Assembly (NCBI GenBank): GCA_003612335.1
Contig: RAYO01000004.1
Span: 124,001-188,000, forward strand
DNA: 64,000 nt
Direction: 5' to 3'
DNA from: a bacterium 1xD42-67
GTDB lineage: Bacteria > Bacillota > Clostridia > Oscillospirales > Oscillospiraceae
Below the pieces are notes generated by a model that was given only the letters and a program-made list of their open reading frames with translations, was not told where the DNA came from and did not search any database. This document shows, piece after piece, positions 1-7,677 of the stretch (position 1 is the first letter of the stretch; the number at the start of each line of letters is the position of its first letter). A program made the translations under genes and the position numbers.

Positions 1-666
1 CGCCTGGGCCACCCCCTGGGCCACCCCCTCCACCAGCAGGTTGGGGATGATGCTGGTATACAGGCTCCCCGGCCCCATCAGGATCAGGTCGGCCTCTTCG
101 ATCGCTTCCAGGGCGGCGGGGGTGGCCATGGGACGCTCCGGGATCAGGCCCACATGGTGGATCCTGCAGTCCTGCTCCTTTTTGAATGCGGCGATCTGAG
201 ACTCCCCCACTATCCGGGCGCCGTTCTCGAAGACCGCCTCCAGCTGGACGTCGGCGCTGGTCACCGGGATCACCCGGCCAGTGATGGCCAGCACGTGGCT
301 CATCTCGGTCACCGCCTCTTCAAAGGAGCCGGTGACCCCGTTGAGGGCGGCCAGGATCAGATTCCCAAAGGACTGCCCCGCCAGGGACCCTTCCGTGAAT
401 CGGTAGGTGAGCAGCTTCTCCATCACCGGCTCGGTGTTGGCCAAGGCCTCCATACAGTGGCGGATGTCCCCCGGCGGGGGCATCCCCAGGTCCTGGCGCA
501 GCACCCCGGAGCCGCCGCCGTTGTCCGCCACCGTAACGATGGCGGTGAGGTTCTGGGTGTATCGTTTCAGTCCCCGCAGCATGGTGGACAGCCCCGTCCC
601 GCCGCCGATGGCGACGATCTTTGGGCCCCGTTCCCACTGCTGGAGGGTGGGCAGATCATGAGGCAT
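1..666 (-). CDS. yvcK: YvcK/CofD-like gluconeogenesis factor, N-terminal part (runs off the window)
   Basis: YvcK-family proteins bind UDP-N-acetylglucosamine and are needed for growth on gluconeogenic carbon sources and for cell-wall homeostasis. The first 222 codons are present; the 3' end lies outside the window. The glycine-rich family signature IVAIGGGTGLSTMLRGLK sits near residues 17-34, followed by VTVADNGGGSGVLR and the PPPGDIRHCMEALANTEP block. The usual family form is VADDGGSSG, so the N and G changes here are a variant. The start ATG (664-666) has AGGAAGGG about seven bases upstream. It follows rapZ on the same strand with a 100-base gap, the classic rapZ-yvcK-whiA neighbourhood, so whiA is expected next outside the window. 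Family assignment is firm. Confidence 0.93.
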   Translation of the reverse strand, partial: MPHDLPTLQQWERGPKIVAIGGGTGLSTMLRGLKRYTQNLTAIVTVADNGGGSGVLRQDLGMPPPGDIRHCMEALANTEPVMEKLLTYRFTEGSLAGQSFGNLILAALNGVTGSFEEAVTEMSHVLAITGRVIPVTSADVQLEAVFENGARIVGESQIAAFKKEQDCRIHHVGLIPERPMATPAALEAIEEADLILMGPGSLYTSIIPNLLVEGVAQGVAQA

Positions 667-766
667 AGCGTCATCCCTTCCTATCGGGGCGGCCATCAGC
701 CCCCCCGCCTTCCATCAGACCGATCTTCTCGCCGCAGACGGACGGCGTCCGCCCCGATCCACGGCA

Positions 767-1630
767 TCACGTCCGCCCCAGGTCCCGGTGGCTCTCGGCC
801 ACCGGCCAGCCCTGCGCGCGGATCTTCTCTCCCAGAGCATGGGCGATGGCCACCGAGCGGTGGTGGCCCCCGGTACAGCCCACAGAGATGACCAGGGCGG
901 TCTTGCCCTCCTCCTCATACCGGGGCAGCAGCCAGCCCACCAGGTCCCACAGGCGCTTTAGGAACTCCTCGGCCTGGCCGTTTTGAAAGACGTAGTCCCG
1001 GACCCCGGCGTCCAGGCCGGTGAGGGGGCGCAGCTCTGTGACGTAGAAGGGGTTGGGCAGAAAACGGGCGTCGAAGACCAGGTCGGCCTCCATGGGCACC
1101 CCGTGCTTGAAGCCGAAGGAGGTCACCCGGACCTCCATCCGCCCCTCCGAGGTCCCCGCCCGGCCGAACATCTGCCGCAGAACTCCCTTCAGCTTTGCGG
1201 TGGACAGGTTGGTGGTGTCCACGATCTTGTCCGCCCGCTCCCGCAGAGGAGAGATCATCTGCCGCTCCAGGGCGATGGCCCTCTCCAGACTGTCCGCCTC
1301 CTCCGCCAGGGGGTGGGCCCGGCGGGTCTCCTTATACCGCTTGATGATCGCCTCGTCGGCGGCATCCATGAAAAGGATCCGATAGGGGCATCTCATCTGT
1401 TCCAGTGCGTCCAGGGCCTGGAACAGCCCTTTGAAATTGGTGCCCGCCCGGATATCGGTGACCAGGGCCACCCGCTGATACTCCCCTGTCCCTGCCATGC
1501 CCAGCTCGGCGAACTTGGGGATCAGAGGCGCGGGCAGATTGTCCACACAAAAGTAGTCCATATCCTCCATGAAGGAGGCCGCTTTGCTCTTTCCCGCCCC
1601 GGACAGGCCGGAGATGATCACAAATTCCAT
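767..1630 (-). CDS. rapZ: RapZ/YvcJ family nucleotide-binding protein
   Basis: P-loop protein of the RapZ (E. coli RNase adaptor) / YvcJ (B. subtilis) family. From the start MEFVIISG the Walker A motif GLSGAGKS spans residues 8-15, and the C-terminal half carries the family signatures GFKHGVP, DLVFDARFLPNP and VGCTGGHHRSVAIA. Length is 287 residues, close to the family's usual 285-295. An in-frame ATG 14 codons upstream is possible, but MEFVIISG aligns with family starts. In Firmicutes the protein binds nucleotides and has been linked to competence; the small-RNA adaptor role is established only for the enterobacterial protein. It lies between an unknown gene and yvcK, separated from the upstream gene by a palindromic repeat. 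Confidence 0.95.
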   Translation of the reverse strand: MEFVIISGLSGAGKSKAASFMEDMDYFCVDNLPAPLIPKFAELGMAGTGEYQRVALVTDIRAGTNFKGLFQALDALEQMRCPYRILFMDAADEAIIKRYKETRRAHPLAEEADSLERAIALERQMISPLRERADKIVDTTNLSTAKLKGVLRQMFGRAGTSEGRMEVRVTSFGFKHGVPMEADLVFDARFLPNPFYVTELRPLTGLDAGVRDYVFQNGQAEEFLKRLWDLVGWLLPRYEEEGKTALVISVGCTGGHHRSVAIAHALGEKIRAQGWPVAESHRDLGRT

Positions 1631-1658
1631 TGATATCACTCTCTTTTGCAACACATTC

Positions 1659-1752
1659 GCCTCTCCCTTCATGGGGGAAGCGGCCGAAGGGGGGGATGGC
1701 TGCGCCCCCTCAGTCAGCCTCCGGCTGACAGCTCCCCCACGAGGGGGGAGCC
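1659..1752. repeat. Palindromic intergenic repeat (family A), about 94 bp
   Basis: A compact element made of nested hairpins. A 20-bp mini-palindrome with GTCAGC and GCTGAC arms lies next to GCTCCCCC-acga-GGGGGGAGC, and the two ends (GCCTCTCCC and GGGGAGCC) are imperfect inverted copies. I recognise its general form, SPLVGELS when translated, from recurrent REP/MITE-like elements of GC-rich gut clostridia; that is memory, not a search. It sits between the rapZ start and the 3' end of the upstream gene and supplies the latter's last codons. Confidence 0.75.
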
Positions 1753-2196
1753 TTTACGCTCCTTCTCCACCAGAGGGATCAGCACGGCCAGGATGGCCTC
1801 CCCCAGCTCCTTCGGGCCGACGCCCTCCTGGAGCACCGTGCAGGGCTCCGGCTCCGGGACAAAGCCCCGCTCAGAGCGGCCGTCCCACCGGGTGATGGAC
1901 AGCTCCGTCCCCCGCAGCACAACGTCGACCGTAGAGGAAGCCGCCTGAAAGGCCTTCCAGCTGCGGATGCCAGGCTGGAACCAGTAGCCCTTGGCCTCCG
2001 GGTCGTATTGGATGCGATCTTGTTTCAGCTCGTCCAGCAGCTCCAGCACCGCCGCGCCCAGCTCCTCCGCCTGGGGTGGCCAGGGCAGCTTTCGGGCCTC
2101 GTGGGAGGCGCATTTGATGCCCACAGTGGGCACCAGCAGGGTGGTCTTCTCCCGGACGGCGTAAATGGACACCGGATATCGTTCACTCAGTTTCAT
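1714..2196 (-). CDS. Unknown 160-residue protein between murB and rapZ
   Basis: I do not recognise a family. The start overlaps the murB stop as ATGA, so the two are translationally coupled. The protein begins MKLSERYPVSIYAVREK and appears to be a soluble alpha/beta protein with a Trp-containing middle (GYWFQPGIRSWKAFQ) and no signal or membrane segment. Its last 11 or so residues (SPLVGELSAGG) are encoded by the family A palindromic repeat that abuts rapZ, so the native C-terminus has probably been replaced or extended by the element. Position in the murB-rapZ-yvcK block suggests a cell-envelope or growth link, but that is only inference from context. Confidence 0.75.
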   Translation of the reverse strand: MKLSERYPVSIYAVREKTTLLVPTVGIKCASHEARKLPWPPQAEELGAAVLELLDELKQDRIQYDPEAKGYWFQPGIRSWKAFQAASSTVDVVLRGTELSITRWDGRSERGFVPEPEPCTVLQEGVGPKELGEAILAVLIPLVEKERKGSPLVGELSAGG

Positions 2197-3122
2197 CTCA
2201 GCACCTTGACCTCCATCTCCAGCTCCACGCCGGTCTGGGCCAGGACCCGCTCCTTCACCTGGTCCACCAGCGCCAGGACGTCAGCGCAAGTTGCCCCGCC
2301 CCGGTTGACCACGAAGCCGGCGTGCTTGGCTGACACCTGGGCGCCCCCCACGGTCAGGCCCTTCAGGCCGCACTGGTCGATGAGGGCGGCGGCAAAGTGC
2401 CCCGGGGGCCGCTTGAACATGGACCCGGCGCTGGGGTACTCCAGCGGCTGCTTCTCTCTGCGCTTGGCCACCAGCTCCTCCATGCGGGCCCTGATGGCCT
2501 CCGGGTCCCCCGGCTCCAGCCGGAAGAGGGCCTCGACGATCAGATAGCTGCCATCGGAAAAAATGCTCTTCCGGTAGCCAAATCCGCACTCCGAAACAGG
2601 GAAGTTCCGCTCCTCTCCATTACGGTCCACCGCACAGACCCAGAGCAGATCTTGGGAGATCTCCCCGCCGTAGGCCCCGGCGTTCATGGTAATGGCTCCG
2701 CCCACGCTGCCCGGGATTCCGCCGGCGAACTCCAGGCCGGTGAGCCCCCAGTGCAGCGCCGTTTGAGACAGCTTGGACAGCAGCACGGCCCCTCCCGCCG
2801 TCAGTAGGGGCATCCCTCCCTTTGGAGCGGGATGGAAGCAGATCTCCTCGAACTCCCCCATCAGCTTGACCACAAAGCCGGGGTAACCCCCGTCGGCCAC
2901 CAGCAGATCGGAGCCGTTGCCCAGGAAAAAGGGCTCCGCCCCCAGCTCCGCCGCCGTTTTCAGGACGGTCTGGACCTCTTCCATGGTCCTGGGCAGGGCC
3001 ATCAGCGCCGCCGGCCCGCCGATGCGGAAGGTGGTGTGCTTCGACATGGGCTCGTCCTCCCGCAGCTCCAGGGCAGGACAGCGCTCCGCCAGGCGTTTTT
3101 TCAGTTCCTCCAGTCGTTCCAT
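2193..3122 (-). CDS. murB: UDP-N-acetylenolpyruvoylglucosamine reductase MurB
   Basis: Cytoplasmic FAD enzyme that reduces UDP-GlcNAc-enolpyruvate to UDP-MurNAc with NADPH, the second committed step of peptidoglycan synthesis. The 309 residues show the FAD-binding signature SKHTTFRIGGPA (27-38), LGNGSDLLV, GLEFAGGIPGSVGGAITMNAGAYGGEI, the GYRKSIF motif and the terminal SAGSMFKRPPG segment with the catalytic serine. It is of the type without the large Tyr-loop insertion (type IIb), as usual in Firmicutes. The stop overlaps the next gene by four bases. Arginase lies 98 bases upstream on the same strand. Confidence 0.97.
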   Translation of the reverse strand: MERLEELKKRLAERCPALELREDEPMSKHTTFRIGGPAALMALPRTMEEVQTVLKTAAELGAEPFFLGNGSDLLVADGGYPGFVVKLMGEFEEICFHPAPKGGMPLLTAGGAVLLSKLSQTALHWGLTGLEFAGGIPGSVGGAITMNAGAYGGEISQDLLWVCAVDRNGEERNFPVSECGFGYRKSIFSDGSYLIVEALFRLEPGDPEAIRARMEELVAKRREKQPLEYPSAGSMFKRPPGHFAAALIDQCGLKGLTVGGAQVSAKHAGFVVNRGGATCADVLALVDQVKERVLAQTGVELEMEVKVLR

Positions 3123-3220
3123 AGGCCCTCCCAGATCAGATGGATATGCTCCAACTGATTATAGCAAATGTTTGGGGAAAATAGAATAGGGCAAGAAAAT
3201 AAAGTGGACGGACCGCCCGG

Positions 3221-4111
3221 TCAGAACACCGTCTTGCCCAAGGCGGCCTGGATCAGCTCCGAAGCCAGGATGGCGGTCTTGTTCCGCTCGTCTAGGATCG
3301 GGTTGACCTCGACCATATCCATAGCGACCAGCTTTTGAGATTCGGCCAGGGTCTCCACCGCCAGGAACGCCTCCCGGACGGTGAGCCCGCTGTGGACCAC
3401 AGTGCCGGTGCCCGGGGCCGACTGGGGGTCGATGGCGTCGATGTCGAAGCTGAGGTGGATCCCCTCGGTCCCATCCCCCGCGATCTGGATGGCCCGGCGG
3501 ATCACCTCCCCCATCCCGACCTTGTCGATCACGTTGATGGGGAACACCGTGACCCCGGCCTGCCGCATCCGCGTCCGCTCCTCCTCGTCGATGGCCCGGC
3601 CCCCGATCTGGACGCAGTGCTCCACGTCTACGAACACCGGCTCCGGCCCGAACTGGACCATACAGTCGGGCCCATGTCCGCACACGGCGGAGAAGGGCAT
3701 CCCGTGCATGTTCCCCGACGGACTGGTCTCCTCGCTGTTCCAGTCGCCATGGGCATCGATCCAGATCACCCCGATCTTTTTGTAGTGGGCGGAGACGGCG
3801 GCGATGCTCCCGGCGGCGATGCTGTGGTCGCCCCCCAGGACGATGGGGAAGCGCCCCTGGTCCAGGCTCTCTGTGACGATGTGATACAGGCGGCGGTCCA
3901 CATCGATCACCTGCTCATAGTTGCGCATATCCTCCCGAGTGGCCCCTGTGACCGGCGGCATGATGTCCCCCAGGTCCCGGAGGTCGAAGCCCATGCGCTC
4001 CAGACCCTCGCACAGTCCCCCATAGCGGATGGCCATCGGGCCCATGCTGACCCCCCGTTTCGAGGCCCCTAGGTCCATCTGTACGCCGACGATATCCAGT
4101 TTCGAGATCAT
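3221..4111 (-). CDS. rocF: Arginase
   Basis: Hydrolyses L-arginine to ornithine and urea with a binuclear manganese centre. The metal-ligand motifs are all present: GGDHS (93-97), DAHGDWN (119-125) and SFDIDAIDP (221-229), together with the arginase-type SPSGNMHGMP stretch (131-139) containing the catalytic histidine, and EVNP near residue 268. This last set favours arginase over agmatinase. The 296-residue length is normal. The start is preceded by GAGGAGGATCC. The gene may be co-transcribed with murB downstream, an unusual partner. Agmatinase cannot be completely excluded without a tree. Confidence 0.9.
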   Translation of the reverse strand: MISKLDIVGVQMDLGASKRGVSMGPMAIRYGGLCEGLERMGFDLRDLGDIMPPVTGATREDMRNYEQVIDVDRRLYHIVTESLDQGRFPIVLGGDHSIAAGSIAAVSAHYKKIGVIWIDAHGDWNSEETSPSGNMHGMPFSAVCGHGPDCMVQFGPEPVFVDVEHCVQIGGRAIDEEERTRMRQAGVTVFPINVIDKVGMGEVIRRAIQIAGDGTEGIHLSFDIDAIDPQSAPGTGTVVHSGLTVREAFLAVETLAESQKLVAMDMVEVNPILDERNKTAILASELIQAALGKTVF

Positions 4112-4515
4112 TTGGATCCTCCTCCTCAGTTTCCAGGACCGGCACGAAAAAGAAAATTTTTCTCACCTCATCCATGGGCCGGGGCCCGTCTCTCCAGGCG
4201 ATGTGCCGTCCATCCTGTCGAAGTGAAATACATTCCGACTCATCATAACACATTTTCCTGTAAAAAGAAAGGAAAAAGATGGTCCCTCCCCTGGAACGGC
4301 CCGGCCCGGAGGCCCTCTCCGCCTCGATCTCACGAACGGGAGCTCTGGACAAGAGGGCCTTTTTCTGATATAATCGTTCACCAGCAGAACTGTGGTATCC
4401 AGGGCCGTCCGGACTGCCGCGCAGGCTGTCCCGCTGTGCAGGGCGGCAAGGAACAGGATCTTGGGATCCGAAGCATGTCTTCAAAATCATAAGATTCAGA
4501 AAGGGAGTATCCACC
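4112..4515. other. Divergent intergenic region between arginase and ptsH (404 bp)
   Basis: Holds the ptsHI promoter (see separate entry), a roughly 135-base ptsH leader with several GC-rich inverted segments, and an A/T-rich stretch near 4240-4285 that probably carries the arginase promoter: a TATGAT-like box on the minus strand lies at 4242-4247, without a clear -35. No conserved riboswitch or small protein was recognised. Part of the ORFs that cross this stretch are shadows. Confidence 0.5.
4346..4374 (+). promoter_or_regulatory. Sigma-A type promoter of ptsHI
   Basis: TGGACA at 4346-4351 and a consensus TATAAT at 4369-4374 are separated by 17 bases. Predicted transcription start is near 4381, leaving a leader of about 135 bases before ptsH. 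Confidence 0.75.
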
Positions 4516-4779
4516 ATGAAACAGTTCACTTACACCATCACCGATCCCGTGGGCGTCCACGCCCGTCCCGCCGGCCTGCTGGCCAAGGCCGCCAAGGGCC
4601 TGGACAGCACGGTCACCATCACCAAGGCAGACGGGAGCAAGTCTGCCGCAGCGACCAAGCTGATGGCCCTCATGGGCATGGGGATCAAGACAGGCGAGAC
4701 CGTGACCGTCACCGTCGAGGGCGGCGATGAGGAGGCCAACGCCGCCGCTATGGAGCAGTTCTTCAAAGAGAACCTGTAA
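4516..4779 (+). CDS. ptsH: HPr phosphocarrier protein
   Basis: General PTS phosphocarrier: accepts phosphate from Enzyme I on His15 and passes it to sugar-specific EIIA domains. The GVHARPAG motif (13-20) carries His15. The region that in Bacillus-type HPr contains regulatory Ser46 (KSIMGVMSLG) reads TKLMALMGMG here (47-56), so a lysine aligns with Ser46 after a two-residue insertion. This suggests that HPr-kinase/CcpA signalling does not operate through this protein in the standard way. Length 87 is normal. The gene is followed after 15 bases by ptsI. Confidence 0.95.
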   Translation: MKQFTYTITDPVGVHARPAGLLAKAAKGLDSTVTITKADGSKSAAATKLMALMGMGIKTGETVTVTVEGGDEEANAAAMEQFFKENL

Positions 4780-4794
4780 CAGGAGGAGAGGACT

Positions 4795-6429
4795 ATGCAG
4801 GTATCCACCGGAAAGTCCATTTTGAACGGCATCGCCATCGGCCCTCTGCGCATCTATAAAAAGGCTGAGACCCAGACCAAACAGACCTCCAGCCTCTCCC
4901 CCGAGGAGGAGTGGGCCCGCTTCGAGGAGGCCAAGGAGAAGGCCCAGGAGCAGCTGGCCGGTCTTTATGACAAGGCTCTGGACGAGGTGGGCGAGGACAA
5001 TGCCGCTATCTTCGAGATCCACCAGATGATGCTGGATGACGACGACTACCTGGAGGCGATCAAGGGCATCATCGACACCCAGGGAGCCACCGCCGAATAT
5101 GCCACCGAGACCACCGGCGAGAACTTCTCCGCCGCCTTCGCCGCCATGGAAGACGAATATATGCGGGCCCGGGCCACCGATGTGAAGGACATCTCCCGCC
5201 GGGTGGTGAACATCCTCACCGGCCAGGGCGACGCCGCCATGCAGGACGACAAGCCCGCCATCCTGGTGGCCGACGACCTTACTCCCAGCGAGACCGTCCA
5301 GCTGGACAAGAGCAAGCTGCTGGGCTTCATCACCCGCTACGGCTCCTCCAACAGCCACACCGCCATCCTGGCCCGGACCATGAACATCCCCGCCCTGATC
5401 GGCGTGGACTTCGATGACAGCTGGGACGGCCAGCTGGCCGTCCTGGACGGCTACAACCACTGCGTCTATATCGACCCCGCCCAGGAGCTGCTCACCGCCA
5501 TGGAGGAGAAGCGCAAGGCGGATCTGAAGCAGGAGTCCCTCCTCCAGGGGCTGAAAAAGAAGCCCAATGTCACTCTGGACGGCCGGGAGATCAAGGTCTA
5601 CGCCAACATCGGCAACACCAGCGACGTGGGCCTGGTCCTCCAGAACGACGCCCAGGGCATCGGCCTGTTCCGCAGCGAGTTCATCTACCTGGAGTCTGAG
5701 GACTTCCCCACCGAGGAGCAGCAGTTCCTCATCTACAAGCGGGTAGTGGAGACCATGGCCGGCAAGAAGGTCATCATCCGCACCCTGGACATCGGCGCGG
5801 ACAAGCAGGCCGGCTATTTCGACCTGGCCAAGGAGGAGAACCCCGCCCTGGGCTACCGGGCCATCCGCATCTGCCTGACCCGGAAAGAGATCTTCAAGAC
5901 CCAGCTCCGGGCCATCCTCCGGGCCAGCGCCTTCGGCACCGTGTCCATCATGTTCCCCATGATCATCTCCCTGCGGGAGGTGCGGGACGCCAAGGAGCTC
6001 CTGGAGGAGTGCAGGGCAGAACTGAAAAAGCAGGGCATCGCCTTCGGCGAGGTGGAGATCGGCATCATGATCGAGACCCCCGCCGCCGTCATGATCGCCG
6101 AGGAGCTGGCCGAAGAGGTGCAGTTCTTCTCTCTGGGCACCAACGATCTGACCCAATATACCTTGGCTATCGACCGCCAGAACCCCAAGCTGGACAACTT
6201 CTACGATCCCCACCACCCTGCCGTCCTGCGGATGATCCGCCACACTGTGGAGGCTGGACACCGCCACGGCTGCTGGGTGGGCATCTGCGGGGAGCTGGGG
6301 GCCGACCAGAAGCTCACCGAGACCTTCCTGCGCATGGGCCTGGACGAACTGTCCGTCTCCCCCGCCGCGATCCTCCCCCTGCGCAAGCTGATCCGCAGCA
6401 TCGACCTGAGCAAGGCTCCAGAGACCTGA
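4795..6429 (+). CDS. ptsI: PTS Enzyme I (phosphoenolpyruvate-protein phosphotransferase)
   Basis: Transfers phosphate from phosphoenolpyruvate to HPr. The active-site histidine is His188 in GSSNSHTAILAR; the PEP-binding barrel shows GIGLFRSEFIYL, DIGADK and the C-terminal GTNDLTQYTLAIDR and GICGELG signatures. At 544 residues it is slightly shorter than the usual 570, with a compact N-terminal HPr-binding domain. AGGAGG lies just upstream of the ATG. It forms a two-gene operon with ptsH, ending at a strong hairpin shared with the opposing pfkA. Confidence 0.97.
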   Translation: MQVSTGKSILNGIAIGPLRIYKKAETQTKQTSSLSPEEEWARFEEAKEKAQEQLAGLYDKALDEVGEDNAAIFEIHQMMLDDDDYLEAIKGIIDTQGATAEYATETTGENFSAAFAAMEDEYMRARATDVKDISRRVVNILTGQGDAAMQDDKPAILVADDLTPSETVQLDKSKLLGFITRYGSSNSHTAILARTMNIPALIGVDFDDSWDGQLAVLDGYNHCVYIDPAQELLTAMEEKRKADLKQESLLQGLKKKPNVTLDGREIKVYANIGNTSDVGLVLQNDAQGIGLFRSEFIYLESEDFPTEEQQFLIYKRVVETMAGKKVIIRTLDIGADKQAGYFDLAKEENPALGYRAIRICLTRKEIFKTQLRAILRASAFGTVSIMFPMIISLREVRDAKELLEECRAELKKQGIAFGEVEIGIMIETPAAVMIAEELAEEVQFFSLGTNDLTQYTLAIDRQNPKLDNFYDPHHPAVLRMIRHTVEAGHRHGCWVGICGELGADQKLTETFLRMGLDELSVSPAAILPLRKLIRSIDLSKAPET

Positions 6430-6453
6430 TCCCCCACCTCACAGACGGAATGC

Positions 6454-6477
6454 GGCCCCTCCCGATCGGGAGGGGCC
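6454..6477. terminator. Bidirectional hairpin between ptsI and pfkA
   Basis: A perfect 24-base palindrome (GGCCCCTCCC arm, GATC centre) lies between the convergent ptsI and pfkA stops. The flanking T-tract is weak (GTCCTTCG), so it may act by RNA stability as well as termination. Confidence 0.75.
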
Positions 6478-6495
6478 GTCCTTCGTGCATCCGGT

Positions 6496-7581
6496 TCAGT
6501 CGTCGCCGAAGCTGATGCCCAGCAGGCGGGCCTCGGTGATGATGTCGGACTTGGGATCGATGGTCTTCAGCTTCCCCGCGATCTCCTTCAAGGGGACGGA
6601 GGTGATCACATGGTTCTGGATGGCCACCATGCTGCCGTACTCCTCCTTGGAGATCATCAGGGCGGCGGTGGTGCCCAGGCGGGAGGAGAGGACCCGGTCG
6701 TAGGCACAGGGGGTCCCGCCCCGCTGCATGTGGCCGGGCACTGTCACTCGGACCTCCTTGCCCGTCTTCTTCAGGATCTTGTCAGCGATGGCGTAGGAGA
6801 CGGAGGGGTACTTCTCCAGCACCTCGGCCATGTGCTGCTTGTACTCCTTCTTGCTCATGGCCGCCTCCTTCTGGGAGATGGCCCCCTCGGCCACGGCCAG
6901 GATGGTGAAGCCGTTGCCCGAGGCGGCCCGCTGGCGGATCTTGGCGATCACCGAGTCGATATCATAGGGGATCTCGGGGATCAGGATGATGTCCGCGCCG
7001 CCAGCGATCCCGGCGTTGAGGGTGAGCCAGCCCGCCTTGTGGCCCATGATCTCCACCATGAACACCCGGTTGTGGGAGGCGGCGGTGGTATGGATGCAGT
7101 CGATCACCTCGGTGGCCAGGCCGATGGCGGACTGGAAGCCGAAGGTGGTGTCGGTGCCCCACAGGTCGTTGTCGATGGTCTTGGGCAGGCCGATGACATT
7201 GAGGCCCTCCTCGCTGAGGAGGTTGGCGGTCTTCTGGCTGCCGTTGCCCCCCAGCACCACCAGGCAGTCCAGCCGCAGGCGGCGGTAGGTGTATTTCATG
7301 GCCTCCACCTTGTCCAGGCCGTTCTCGTCGGGCACCCGCATCAGCTTGAAGGGCTGGCGGCTGGAGCCCAGGATGGTGCCGCCCCGGGTGAGCAGGCCGG
7401 TGAAGTCGATGGGGGACAGCTTTTTGTAGTCCTCATAGATGAGGCCCTTGTAGCCGTCGATGAAGCCGATGATCTCCACCTCGTTGCCGTAGATGTTGTA
7501 GAGGCCCTTGGCCACGCCCCGCATAGTGGCGTTGAGGGCTTGGCAGTCGCCGCCGCTGGTGAGCATCCCGATCCGTTTCAT
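6496..7581 (-). CDS. pfkA: 6-phosphofructokinase (mixed-signature family)
   Basis: Phosphorylates fructose-6-phosphate at the committed step of glycolysis. The 361-residue protein has GMLTSGGDCQALNA (5-18), GGNGS (111-115), PKTIDND (133-139) and the fructose-phosphate site EIMGHKAGW. Signatures are mixed: the Gly in GGNGS corresponds to ATP-type E. coli Gly104, while the Lys in PKTIDND is the PPi-type residue (ATP enzymes usually have PGTIDND). The Asn where E. coli has the Mg-binding Asp103 is also unusual. Phosphoryl donor (ATP or PPi) therefore cannot be read off with confidence. GGGAG precedes the ATG. It follows ppk1 on the same strand with a 96-base gap. Confidence 0.93.
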   Translation of the reverse strand: MKRIGMLTSGGDCQALNATMRGVAKGLYNIYGNEVEIIGFIDGYKGLIYEDYKKLSPIDFTGLLTRGGTILGSSRQPFKLMRVPDENGLDKVEAMKYTYRRLRLDCLVVLGGNGSQKTANLLSEEGLNVIGLPKTIDNDLWGTDTTFGFQSAIGLATEVIDCIHTTAASHNRVFMVEIMGHKAGWLTLNAGIAGGADIILIPEIPYDIDSVIAKIRQRAASGNGFTILAVAEGAISQKEAAMSKKEYKQHMAEVLEKYPSVSYAIADKILKKTGKEVRVTVPGHMQRGGTPCAYDRVLSSRLGTTAALMISKEEYGSMVAIQNHVITSVPLKEIAGKLKTIDPKSDIITEARLLGISFGDD

Positions 7582-7677
7582 ACATATTACTCCCTTTCAG
7601 AAAGATATGAGAAAGCCGTTCCGGCTTGGCAGACGATGGCAGGGCGGATCTCATCCGTCCGCTGGATGGCGCCCATT

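Noticed and set aside
4378-6267. 629-codon open frame on the minus strand opposite ptsI
   Set aside because: It mirrors the whole of ptsH-ptsI in the antisense frame, is rich in Gly/His/Gln/Asp as antisense shadows of GC-rich genes are, and has no recognisable motif.
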